From Sipunculus nudus (taxonomy: Eukaryota > Annelida > Sipuncula > Golfingiida > Sipunculidae): DNA of 64,000 nt. Location: NCBI GenBank assembly GCA_026874595.1, contig CM049306.1:85772142-85836141 (forward strand). The letters run 5' to 3'. This document shows, piece after piece, positions 50,101 to 59,600 of the stretch. The notes under the pieces were generated by a model that was given only the letters and a program-made list of their open reading frames with translations, was not told the origin of the DNA and did not search any database. Position 1 is the first letter of the stretch. Every line of letters starts with the position of its first letter. The position numbers and the translations under genes are program-made.

Positions 50101-53100
50101 GTTGTGTGCACCCATGCCAGAATTTCAGCAGTGATGTTTGTGTATTGTTTCTTGTTCAAAATGTTTAGTACTTGCATTGTTCATATATATGAAAAGTAGT
50201 GGTTCAGTATTGAAGTGTTATACCTGGTGTATATCCATATGCACAGGTTCGCATTAGGCCTGTAGGCCTTGTTTTACTTTTTTACCAAATTGTATCTGTC
50301 AAGATTTGACTTCAGTTTTCTTTAGTGTCTCTCCACACATATATTTCAGATTCTATTGAGACTACAAGATATTCAAATCAGTGTTTAGGAAAATTTACTT
50401 GAGTGGTGTAATCTTGCTGATAAGTCACCAGATGACTGATATATGCAAAGCAGATGATCCATGAAATACAACCCCTTACATCTCTGCAGGCTATCATAAC
50501 TGAAGCATTTTTGAAAGCATCCGTTGTAGAAACAATTTACAAAATGTTCTGCATTTGGCATTGACTGGGCATTTACCCTTTTAAGAGTCTTTATATTTCT
50601 AAAACAAATGATTTCACTTACAAGCATATTTGAAACTTATGTATAATCAAACTTTTACAGGTTAATGTTACTCTTTAGAAATATTGAATATTTAGATTTA
50701 ATACCCCTTTTTTCCTCTTCAGGGGGTATAGCTGGTGGCTTATTATCAGTGAGTATAATAGTTTCCTTTAAATCTGTCAGATTTTCTGTTTACAATTAAT
50801 TCTCATTATCCATTAAGATGGAATTTTGCCAAATAAATATCTCATAAAATAAACAGGCCACTCAGTATAATACCTATAAATAACTGATTAGTTTATATAT
50901 TTATAACTCCATAATCATTTAACTTGCCAGGTATTACTTGAATGTCATGTAAATTCACACAGTGGCCATTCAATTTGATACACAGTATATCACAAAAGGA
51001 AATGAAGTATAAATTAATGTATACTGTCAGCCTAAAGGTGAAGTTATTGAGATGAGCCATTTTGTTTATCCTTTCCAACCCAGTGTCCCTAGACACTACA
51101 AGGCTCTCTTTATTATATGTAAAGCTAAAACTGGTCTCACGGACACATTCCTTAGGCGGACAAGTGGCTATAACGGACAAGATAGTTAAGTCCCTTCAAA
51201 AATACCTTATATGTTATGTATAAGCAGAACCTCTATAAGGTGGACACCTCACTTCTGTGGACAAAGGACAGCACAATTCAACTCAAACCTACTTTCTTAG
51301 AGTAAATAAACCTGACAAATACGGACACGATACCCCATCTCGGCTGACCCTGATCACTAGCCCCGTGCAATATCAAAGGCCCCGCGTACTATTGTTGTTC
51401 CTTGGACAGGAACACAAAGAATTATGCAATCCCCAGTTGTTACCTTAATGTGTGTATGTGCTCATGTCACGGTGTGATGTGCTCATAAAATAAAAACAGC
51501 AAGGCTGAAGTGGTAAACATCGGGTCACTTTATTTCATGGGTGATCATTCATATGTTGAGAAGCTGCATATTATTCGCTCGACCGCAAGGTCAATAAACT
51601 GATTAAACGGCTGCGGATTACCAATGCGTACCTGGTCTCACCACGCAATTTTGAACTGTAAACTTAGCCACTTTGTTGTAGCAGGCTGTTTGATATTAAG
51701 TAATTAGTTTTGTTCAGTATATCTTAAACTTATCTGCTCAGTGTCAAACATGTGCTTGCTCTATATTTGTGTTCTGTGCTGCAGTGCACAAGCTCCTCGG
51801 GGGATTGTTTCATCTTGTGTGCCTTCAACGTCAAAGCAAATCAAACCAAACAACCATCATCAAAGAAAGTTTATTTAAGGCTAAAGCTACATTCACTTAT
51901 AAAAACGAATGGTCCCAGATTTGTAGCCATTATTTTCGCATTATCAAGTCGTCATTATCATTGAGATTTTCGCATTGGGATAGATGAACCAGGATAGTTT
52001 TAGACAATGCCGCCAGGTGGCACCACGCATACACCTAGGCGGGAGCTTACGCTTTTTGAGAAAGTCAAGCTTATTCGACTGAGTCAATCAGCAAAAAAGA
52101 ACATACACACACTATATGAACATTGTTTTACAGATGTCTTCATAGACTTTACTTTTTATATTGTTCACAACTTGAGATAAGTAAAAATAATCACAGTTTG
52201 TATATGACTATTGAATGCATGATGTGTGCATGAATATGTTGTACATGTACATGAAATCTGATATAATACAATAAACACATTCTTGCAGCTGTTCCTTGTC
52301 TTTATTTATAATCCCTCAGTTTTCAACCAAGGTCAACCTGCCTAATAAGAACACCTTACTATTAAGGACAAAATGATTGAGTCCCTTAATTGTCAGCTTT
52401 AGACAGGTTTCACTGTATATATATTACATTCATTTGTTTTGTTGACAGGATTTTCTGAGGAGGGCACCTGTTGTAGAAGGGATGTTGGTTTTGGCTTTAC
52501 CCTCCCTCTGGATGTATAACTATGGTAAGTTAAAGATACTTTTTGAAACAATGAAGACATTTTCCCTTTTTTATGAGAGGTTCAGTCATTCATGGTGACT
52601 TACCATTAACAGACAATAAAGTGATGTTAAATATGGTTACATGATTTTTTATTCAACAAATTTCAACATACCTATCTTCATGTAAAAACTTTCATACTAA
52701 AATAAAAGAGACAGTCTATGTTCTGTTGTAATACATATATATTTGAGGAATTTCAGTCAATTGATAATTTAAAGTTGGTCATTTGTTATATTTTCTGCAG
52801 TTAATCAATATCTTATATTTGTATTATGTTACTTTGATAATAATAAACCTTACACAATACAAGGTTCCATAATTTTTTGCCTAATGGAACTTGCACACAG
52901 CTAATTTGTTTCAAATGGCAATTCAAGCATGTGTTAGTTTCTGACTCAATAGATCATTATACCAATATTATTTAATAACACAACTCTGTATATTTAAAAC
53001 AAAAACACTGTTTTCTTTCTCTTACAGTATCAGCCACAAATATGTCACTGAACGGCTTCCTTTTGTCTGTGGTTGGGTTCTTCATTGGTGGACCAGCGAC

Positions 53101-53132
53101 GCTCATCAGCTCAGCAATAGCAGCTGACTTAG
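28906..53132 (+). CDS. SLC37A3: SLC37A3-like sugar-phosphate exchanger, 14 exons, 3' end outside window
   Basis: This is a multi-pass transporter of the major facilitator superfamily, organophosphate:phosphate antiporter group. I joined 14 exons (28906-28982, 35569-35683, 38712-38804, 38943-38974, 40214-40265, 42144-42289, 43624-43720, 44191-44275, 45718-45795, 46601-46695, 47422-47563, 50723-50748, 52449-52524, 53028-53132); all phases fit and no internal stop appears, giving 1219 nt (406 residues plus one base). Recognisable family segments are RKTFSNVK near residue 35, GALGDRFNIRYV near 101 (MFS loop motif), GWPSMIAVMGNWFGR near 158, YACLKMVNYAFFFWLPYYL near 292, LSIWYDVGGI near 327 and SSAIAADLG at the end. 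RKTFSNVK and WTPS favour the A3 member over A1/A2, which I recall as having KPISIVK. The human protein is about 494 residues, so roughly 80-90 residues remain downstream. Human SLC37A3 is reported to act in lysosomes with ATRAID; its transported substrate is not settled. Confidence 0.93.
29041..29060. repeat. Poly(C) run of 18
   Basis: Homopolymer C in intron 1, just inside the first donor. It is a common assembly-error site. Confidence 0.9.
31545..31620 (+). repeat. Dispersed repeat end with (C)n(CA)n
   Basis: CCGTATTCGACATAAAGAGC followed by ACCTTTTTCGTAATAAGTGC and C/CA runs. I recognise the CGTATTCGACAT...AATAAGCGCCCCC pattern as a frequent invertebrate repeat end; the class is uncertain. 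Confidence 0.5.
31890..32225 (+). repeat. Two diverged ~190-bp tandem copies
   Basis: GAATTCAAGTACGTATGTGG (31911) and GAATTCAGGTATGTATGTAG (32095), each followed by GTGTATCAT, TATGTTCTCT and AATAATAAA-type words in the same order. Confidence 0.55.
33025..34361 (-). mobile_element. hAT transposon, non-autonomous, perfect 8-bp target duplication
   Basis: The ends CAGGGTTGG and CCAACCCTG are flanked by TGCTGGAG on both sides (33017-33024 and 34362-34369), an exact 8-bp duplication. Subterminal repeats of GGTAGAAA/TTTCTACC occur at both ends. The interior holds a frameshifted BED zinc finger on the minus strand. The perfect duplication suggests a more recent insertion than the MITE at 4790. Confidence 0.9.
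33540..33740 (-). pseudogene. BED zinc-finger relic of a hAT transposase
   Basis: The minus strand reads GGSPKDQIWEHFMSVI in one frame, VGGKEYGKCKLCGNQQLAKA in another, then LKVHHNKCATS in a third. This is W-x-HF, C-x2-C and the H/C end of a BED finger, broken by frameshifts. It identifies the parent element as a transposase-coding hAT. Confidence 0.75.
35569..35683 (+). CDS. SLC37A3: SLC37A3 exon 2
   Basis: Acceptor TTTCTTACAG, donor AAAG|GTAAGT. Encodes the end of TM1 and the signature HATRKTFSNVKDTLKEEWTP, followed by a luminal loop. RKTFSNVK is the best single discriminator for the A3 subgroup. Confidence 0.93.
35913..35966. repeat. (TA)n microsatellite in intron 2
   Basis: About 27 TA units. 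Confidence 0.95.
36696..38070 (-). repeat. Inverted copy of the 279-bp-family element
   Basis: The left end is the hairpin at 36696-36725 (GTATCC...CAAAAC, loop AAA, GTTTTG...GGATAC). The right end near 38066 reads, inverted, CTAGAATATGTGTAGTCGAC, as in the copies at 12284 and 15394. The interior has inverted units with TGCAAAATTTCAGG and GGTGGCACCACC-type palindromes. It lies inside intron 2, opposite in direction to the gene. Confidence 0.75.
38106..38147. repeat. (TA)n microsatellite in intron 2
   Basis: About 21 TA units immediately beside the end of the inverted element. Confidence 0.93.
38293..38370 (+). repeat. 78-bp segment, source copy
   Basis: Identical base for base to 39652-39729. 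This copy sits in ordinary intron 2 sequence, so it is the likely source. Confidence 0.95.
38712..38804 (+). CDS. SLC37A3: SLC37A3 exon 3
   Basis: Acceptor TATATTTTAG, donor GTG|GTAAGT, exactly 31 codons in phase 0. Encodes VWNSEHMF...SILDMGFLIAYAV, the second membrane helix. Confidence 0.92.
38943..38974 (+). CDS. SLC37A3: SLC37A3 exon 4 (32 bp)
   Basis: A short exon between TTCTTTGCAG and AG|GTATGT. Encodes GLYISGALGD and two bases of the next arginine codon. With exon 5 it forms the G-x-x-x-D-R loop motif of MFS transporters. Confidence 0.9.
39040..40012 (+). repeat. Minisatellite in intron 4, ~32-40-bp units
   Basis: About 25 units of AACTAGGAAGTAATGTCTTT followed by TCCTTGATAGG, with variable length. 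Interrupted once by the 78-bp copy at 39652-39729. Confidence 0.9.
39652..39729 (+). repeat. 78-bp segment, inserted copy
   Basis: Interrupts the minisatellite. The edges share GAT on the left and GTAATG on the right with the neighbouring repeat units, i.e. junction microhomology. Confidence 0.95.
40214..40265 (+). CDS. SLC37A3: SLC37A3 exon 5
   Basis: Acceptor TTTTATTTTCAG, donor ATG|GTCAGT. Encodes RFNIRYVLAIGMTSSAVM, the end of the MFS loop motif and the third helix. The intron before it contains the 38.3/39.7 kb duplication and the minisatellite. Confidence 0.9.
41025..42098. mobile_element. Tandem-core element with ATGCCCCCGCC inverted ends
   Basis: The left end ATGCCCCCGCC (41025-41035) and right end GGCGGGGGCAT (42088-42098) are exact inverses. 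Between them are six ~177-bp units marked by GCTTGCAGATATTGGCCTTG, with TACTTTTGACTGTATGATGG and CATAGAAAATTTCATG. It lies in intron 5. No coding capacity. Confidence 0.7.
42144..42289 (+). CDS. SLC37A3: SLC37A3 exon 6
   Basis: Acceptor TTTTTACAG, donor GCAG|GTAGCT. Encodes VFLFGCLSGWLHIYSEPYY, then a helix with LNGLLQSLGWPSM and MGNWFGRS. The GWPSM and NWFGR segments are strongly conserved across SLC37 proteins. Confidence 0.94.
42290..43623. other. Intron 6, nothing further recognised
   Basis: Unique-looking AT-rich intron; short open frames have no support. Confidence 0.4.
43624..43720 (+). CDS. SLC37A3: SLC37A3 exon 7
   Basis: Acceptor TCTTTCTGACAG, donor GAG|GTGAGC. Encodes SRGLVLGIWSSCASVGNIIG followed by SLISGAVLHAGYE, a glycine-rich helix typical of the family. 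Confidence 0.94.
44191..44275 (+). CDS. SLC37A3: SLC37A3 exon 8
   Basis: Acceptor TTTGTTTCAG, donor GTAG|GTAAGA. Encodes YTFLVPAAILFAWGIVTFF and SLVPKPSEV, the sixth helix and the start of the central cytosolic loop. Confidence 0.93.
44990..45140 (-). repeat. Possible DNA-transposon end with GCGGTTTTAA repeats
   Basis: TGCGGTTTTAA occurs three times (about 45015, 45090, 45107), ending GTGGAGATTTTACGGTA. Read on the minus strand it begins CCGTAAAATCTCCACTTAAA, which resembles the staggered subterminal repeats of pogo/Tigger ends. No partner end was found. Confidence 0.3.
45718..45795 (+). CDS. SLC37A3: SLC37A3 exon 9 (acidic loop)
   Basis: Acceptor TTCATAG, donor GGAAA|GTGAGT. Encodes the hydrophilic central loop, GLPSPDEDGPVAPSETK then VINEEGEEE. 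Both splice phases match the flanking exons, so the exon is well supported although a loop is poorly conserved. Confidence 0.85.
46601..46695 (+). CDS. SLC37A3: SLC37A3 exon 10
   Basis: Acceptor TTTTTTTCAG, donor TTG|GTGAGT. Encodes RPLIPSDNTANNQERPKA followed by VGFIQAFLLPGVLL, the start of TM7. Its first residues complete an acidic di-leucine motif with exon 9. Confidence 0.91.
46773..46850 (-). repeat. tRNA-like sequence (SINE head relic)
   Basis: On the minus strand: TTGGTAGAGCAGCCAAT (box A-like), then GGAAGGTCATGGGTTCAACTC (box B GGTTCAA). Pairing of the acceptor arm is poor, so it is more likely a SINE head than a working tRNA. It lies in intron 10. Confidence 0.5.
47422..47563 (+). 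CDS. SLC37A3: SLC37A3 exon 11
   Basis: Acceptor TTTTCCTTTCAG, donor GCTG|GTAAGA. Encodes YALSYACLKMVNYAFFFWL, PYYLTNRYGWAQSTADD and LSIWYDVGGIA. This is the most diagnostic exon of the gene; LSIWYDVGGI matches my memory of the A3 subgroup. Confidence 0.95.
47685..49330 (-). repeat. Inverted long copy of the 14.9-15.4 kb repeat
   Basis: Starts TTAGCGAACCTGTGAGCTTA (inverse of the tail at 15360-15392) and contains the inverse of the GCCAAATTGTCC and GTTCAACTTCCTG-like words. Repeats of CAAAAACCACTGGGCCAAAT occur at about 48400 and 48580 (~185-bp period). It lies in intron 11. Confidence 0.7.
49468..49560. repeat. ~22-bp tandem repeat with TGATCA/TGATCAC
   Basis: CATGTGATCACCTCATGGG is repeated about four times with small changes. 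Confidence 0.85.
50723..50748 (+). CDS. SLC37A3: SLC37A3 exon 12 (26-bp micro-exon)
   Basis: Only 26 bp, between TTTTTCCTCTTCAG and TCA|GTGAGT. Encodes GGIAGGLLS. It is needed both for phase and for the conserved GGI-x-GG-x-x-x-G-L-x-SD string of SLC37 proteins. It sits between introns of 3.2 and 1.7 kb, and automated prediction could easily miss it. Confidence 0.87.
51225..52415. mobile_element. Possible pogo/Tigger-like element in intron 12
   Basis: Left end GCAGAACCTCTATAAGGTGG plus ACACC; right end, inverted, CAGTGAAACCTGTCTAAAGC. Both are flanked by TA and resemble staggered-repeat pogo ends. GTCCCTT with a nearby GGACAA occurs at the right end and again at 51173-51196. No transposase seen. 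Confidence 0.4.
52449..52524 (+). CDS. SLC37A3: SLC37A3 exon 13
   Basis: Acceptor TTTTGTTGACAG, donor TATG|GTAAGT. Encodes DFLRRAPVVEGMLVLALPSL then WMYNY, aligning with the second copy of the MFS cytosolic loop and helix 9. Confidence 0.92.
53028..53132 (+). CDS. SLC37A3: SLC37A3 exon 14 (last in window)
   Basis: Acceptor TTTCTTTCTCTTACAG, donor TTAG|GTTTGT (unusual T at +3, but the reading ADL-G matches the family). Encodes VSATNMSLNGFLLSVVGFF, IGGPATLISSAIAADL. It ends one base into a codon. The following intron holds the large satellite, and no continuation exon is visible before 64000. Confidence 0.91.
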
Positions 53133-53611
53133 GTTTGTTAAGTGATAGGATATTTGAAAGCTTAATCACACCCATATTCATTAATATTCATAGGACCTGT
53201 TTATGACCTTTATGTAATACATGTAAATCTGAGGGAGGAATTATCATGTCCCAAATGCCACAATAATAAATGATCATGCATTGAGCTTTTATTGTCTGAT
53301 TCAGGATTTACACACTTTTCCTCATGTGCCCCTTGGTTTTTCTGTGAGGTTATATCTGTGATATGATACATGTATCCAGACCAACTAACACATTGGTTGT
53401 AAATATCCTTTTAATTCCACTTTAGAGACCACAGAAAATTAATAACCTGTAATATGTAAAAGGTTAAAGGAAGGACTAATGCACTGGGAAAAATTGTGTT
53501 GATTTAGTAATTTGAGAGAAAACCAAATGTCAATAAAGAGATAAGACACAAATAGAACTGTAAGGTAAGACTGAATGAAAATGAAGAATAATAATTGGAA
53601 ATAGGGCTGTA

Positions 53612-56600
53612 ACAATACAATATCTCATGATACAATACATATCTTTAAGCTTCACTCATGATATGATACATATCTCTAAGCTTCACTCATGATACGATAC
53701 ATATCACTAATCTTCACTCATGATATGATACATATCTCTAAGCTTCACTCATGATACGATACATATCACTAATCTTCACTCATGATATGATACATATCAC
53801 TAATCTTCACTCATGATACGATACATATCTCTAAGCTTCACTCATGATACAATACATATCACTAAGCTTCCCTCATGATACGATGCAAATCACTAAGCTT
53901 CATTCGTGATATGATACGTATCTCTAAGCGTAACTCATGATATGATACATATATCTACGTTTCACTCGTGATACAATTCATAAGCTTCCCTAATGATATG
54001 AAACATATCTCTAAGCTTCACTCATGATACGATACATATCTCTAAGCTTCACTCATGATACAATGCAAATCGCTAAGCTTCACTCATGAAACAATTCATA
54101 AGCTTCACTCATGATACAATACATATCTCTAAGCTTCACTCATGATACAATAAATATCACTAAGCTTCCCTTATGATACGATACATATCTCTAAGCTTCA
54201 CTCATGATACAATACATATCACTAAGCTTCCCTCATGATACGTTGCATATCATTAAGCTTCACTCATGATATGATACATATCTCCAAGCGTAACTCATGA
54301 TATGATACATATATCTACGTTTCACTCATGATACTGTTCATATCTCAAAGCTTCAATCATGATACAATTCATAAGCTTTACTCATACGATTCATATCTCT
54401 AAGCTTCACTCATGATAAGATACATATCTCTAAGCTTCACTTATAAAATGATACATATCTCTAAGCTTAACACATGATATGATACATTTCTCTAAGCTTC
54501 ATTCATGAATCATATGTCTAAGCTTCACTTATGATACAATTCATAAGCTTCACTCATGATTAGATACATATATCTAAGCTTCACTCATGATACTATACAT
54601 ATCACTAAGCTTCAGTCATGATATGATTCAGATTTCAAAGCTTCACTCTTGATATGATACATATCTCTAAGCTTCTCTCATGATATAATTAAGATCTCTA
54701 AGCTTCACTCATGATACTATATATATCTCAAGGCTTCACTCATGATACGATTCATATCTCTAAGCTTTACTCATTTTAAAATTCCTTTCTCTGAGATTCA
54801 CTCATGATACAATACATATTACTAAGCTTCACTCATGATATGATTCAGATTTCAAAGCTTAACTCTTGATATGAAACATATCTCTAAGCTTCACTCATGA
54901 TACAATTTATAAGCTTCACTCATGTATGATTAATATATCTAAGCTTCACTCATGATAAGATACATATATCTAAGCTTCACTCATGAAATCATACATATCT
55001 CTAAGCTTCACTCATTATAAAATTCATATCTCTAAGCTTCACTCATGATATGGTTTATACCTCTAAGATTCACTATTGAAACAATACATATCTTATGCTT
55101 CACTCATGATACAATTCATATCTCTAAGCTTCACTCATGATATGATTCATATCTCTAAGCTTCACTCATGATACTGTACATTTGTCTAAGCTTCACTCAT
55201 GAAACGATTCATATCTCTAAGCTTCACTCATTTTAAAATTCATATCTCTGAGATTCACTCATGATACGATACATATCACTAAGCTTCACTCATGATTCAA
55301 TTCATCAGCTTCACTCATGTATGATTCATATATCTAAGCTTCACTCATGATAAGATACATATATCTAAGCTTCACTCATGAAACGATACATATCTCTAAG
55401 CTTCACTCATGATAGATATATATCTCTAAACTTCACTCATGATTTGATACATATCTCTAAGCTTCACTCTTGATATGATACATATCTCTAAGCTTCACTC
55501 ATGATATGGTTCATACCTCTAAGATTCACTAATGAAACAATACATATCTTATGCTTCACTCATGACACAACTCATATCTCTAAGCTTCATTCTGGTTAAA
55601 ATTCATATCTCTAAGCTTCACTCATGATATGATATGTATCTCTAAGCTTAACACATGATATGATACATTTCTCTAAGCTTCATTCATGAATCATATGTCT
55701 AAGCTTCACACATGATACCATTCATAAGCTTCACTCATGATAAGATACATATATCTAAGCTTCACTCATGATACTATACATATCAATAAGCTTCACTCAT
55801 GATATGATTCAGATTTCAAAGCTTCACTCTTGATATGATACATATCTCTAAGCTTCTCTCATAATATAATTCAGATCTCTAAGTTTCACTCATGATACTA
55901 TATATATCTCAAAGGTTCACTCATGATATGATTCATGTCTCTAAGCTTCACTCATGAAACGATTCATATCTCTAAGCTTCACTCATTTTAAAATCTATAT
56001 CTCTGAGATTCACTCATGATACGATACATATCACTAAGCTTCACTCATGATACAATTCATCAGCTTCACTCATGTATGATTCATATATCTAAGCTTCACT
56101 CATGATAAGATACATATATCTTAGCTTCACTCATGAAATGATACATATCTCTAAGCTTCACTCATGATAGATATATCTCTAAACTTCACTCATGATTTGA
56201 TACATATCTCTAAGCTTCACTCACGATATGGTTCATACCTCTAAGATTCACTATTGAAACAATATATATCTTATGCTTCACTCATGATACAATTCATATC
56301 TCTAAGCTTCACTCATGATACTGTACATTTGTCTGAGCTTCGCTCATGAAACGATTCATATCTCTAAGCTTCACTCATGATATGGTTTATACCTCTAAGA
56401 TTCACTATTGAAACAATACATATCTTATGCTTCACTCATGATACAATTCATATCTCTAAGCTTCACTCATGATATGATTCATATCTCTAAGCTTCACTCA
56501 TGATACTGTACATGTGTCTAAGCTTCACTCATGAAACGATTCATATCTCTAAGCTTCACTCATTTTAAAATTCATATCTCTGAAATTCACTCATGATACG

Positions 56601-59600
56601 ATACATATCACTAAGCTTCACTCATGATTCAATTCATCAGCTTCACTCATGTATGATTCATATATCTAAGCTTCACTCATGATAAGATACATATATCTAA
56701 GCTTCACTCATGAAATGATACATATCTCTAAGCTTCACTCATGATAGATATATATCTCTAAACTTCACTCATGATTTGATACATATCTCTAAGCTTCACT
56801 CTTGATATGATACATATCTCTGAGCTTCACTCATGATATGGTTCATACCTCTAAGATTCACTAATGAAACAATACATATCTTATGCTTCACTCATGACAC
56901 AACTCATATCTCTAAGCTTCATTCTGGTTAAAATTCATATCTCTAAGCTTCACTCATGATATGATATGTATCTCTAAGCTTAACACATGATATGATACAT
57001 TTCTCTAAGCTTCATTCATGAATCATATGTCTAAGCTTCACACATGATACCATTCATAAGCTTCACTCATGATAAGATACATATATCTAAGCTTCACTCA
57101 TGATACTATACATATCAATAAGCTTCACTCATGATATGATTCAGATTTCAAAGCTTCACTCTTGATATGATACATATCTCTAAGCTTCTCTCATAATATA
57201 ATTCAGATCTCTAAGTTTCACTCATGATACTATATATATCTCAAAGGTTCACTCATGATATGATTCATGTCTCTAAGCTTCACTCATGAAACGATTCATA
57301 TCTCTAAGCTTCACTCATTTTAAAATCTATATCTCTGAGATTCACTCATGATACGATACATATCACTAAGCTTCACTCATGATACAATTCATCAGCTTCA
57401 CTCATGTATGATTCATATATCTAAGCTTCACTCATGATAAGATACATATATCTAAGCTTCACTCATGAAATGATACATATCTCTAAGCTTCACTCATGGT
57501 AGATATATGTCTAAACTTCACTCATGATTTGATACATATCTCTAAGCTTCACTCACGATATGGTTCATACCTCTAAGATTCACTATTGAAACAATATATA
57601 TCTTATGCTTCACTCATGATACAATTCATATCTCTAAGCTTCACTCATGATACTGTACATTTGTCTGAGCTTCGCTCATGAAACGATTCATATCTCTAAG
57701 CTTCACTCATGATATGGTTTATACCTCTAAGATTCACTATTGAAACAATACATATCTTATGCTTCACTCATGATACAATTCATATCTCTAAGCTTCACTC
57801 ATGATATGATTCATATCTCTAAGCTTCACTCATGATACTGTACATGTGTCTAAGCTTCACTCATGAAACGATTCATATCTCTAAGCTTCACTCATTTTAA
57901 AATTCATATCTCTGAGTTTCACTCATGATACGATACATATTGCTAAGCTTCACTCATGATACAATTCATAAGCTTCACTCATGTATGATTCATATATCTA
58001 AGCTTCACTCATGATAAGATACATATATCTAAGCTTCACTCATGAAATGATACATATCTCCAAGCTTCACTCATGATAGATATATATCTCTAAACTTCAC
58101 TCATGATTTGATACATATCTCTAAGCTTCACTCTTGATATGATACATATCTCTAAGCTTCACTCATGATATGGTTCATACCTCTAAGATTCACTAATGAA
58201 ACAATACATATCTTATGCTTCACTCATGACACAATTCATATCTCTAAGCTTCATTCTGGTTAAAATTCATATCTCTAAGCTTCACTCATGATATGATATG
58301 TATCTCTAAGCTTAACACATGATATGATACATTTCTCTAAGCTTCATTCATGAATCATATGTCTAAGCTTCACACATGATACCATTCATAAGCTTCACTC
58401 ATGATAAGATACATATATCTAAGCTTCACTCATGATACTATACATATCACTAAGCTTCACTCATGATATGATTCAGATTTCGAAGCTTCACTCTTGATAT
58501 GATACATATCTCTAAGCTTCTCTCATGATATAATTCAGATCTCTAAGTTTCACTCATGATACTATATATATCTCAAAGGTTCACTCATGATACGATTCAT
58601 GTCTCTAAGCTTTACTCATTTTTTAAATTCATTTCTCTGAGATTCACTCATGATACGATACATATTACTAAGCTTCACTCATGATCTGATTCAGATTTCA
58701 AAGCTTAACTCTTGATATGATACATATCTCTTAGCTTCACTCATGATACAATTTATAAGCTTCACTCATGTATGATTAATATATCTAAGCTTCACTCATG
58801 ATAAGATACATATATCTAAGCTTCACTCATGATGTCATACATATCTCTAAGCTTCACTCATGATACAATTCATATCTCTAAGCTTCACTCACGATATGGT
58901 TCATACCTCTAAGATTCACTATTGAAACAATACATATCTTATGCTTCACTCATGATACAATTCATATCTTTAAGCTTCACTCATGATATGATTCATATCT
59001 CTAAGCTTCACTCATGATACTGTACATTTGTCTGAGCTTCGTCATGAAACGATTCATATCTCTAAGCTTCACTCATTTCTAAAATTCATATCTCTGAGAT
59101 TCACTCATGATACAATACATATAGCTAAGCTTTACTCATGATACAAATTATAAGCTTCACTCATATATGATTCATATATCTAAGCTTCACTCATGATAAG
59201 ATACATATATCTAAGCTTCACTCATGAAATGATACATAACTCTAAGCTTCACTCTTGATATGATACATATCTCTAAGCTTCACTCATGATATGGTTCATA
59301 CCTCTAAGATTCACTAATGAAACAATACATATCTTATGCTTCACTTATGACACAATTCATATCTCTAAGCTTCATTCTTGTTAAAATTCATATCTCTAAG
59401 CTTCACTCATGATATGATATGTATCTCTAAGCTTAACACATGATATTATACATTTCTCTAAGCTTCATTCATGATTCATATGTCTAAGCTTCACTTATGA
59501 TACAATTCATAAGCTTCACTCATGATAAGATACATATATCTAAGCTTCACTCATGATACTATACATATCACTAAGCTTCACTCATGATATGATTCAGATT

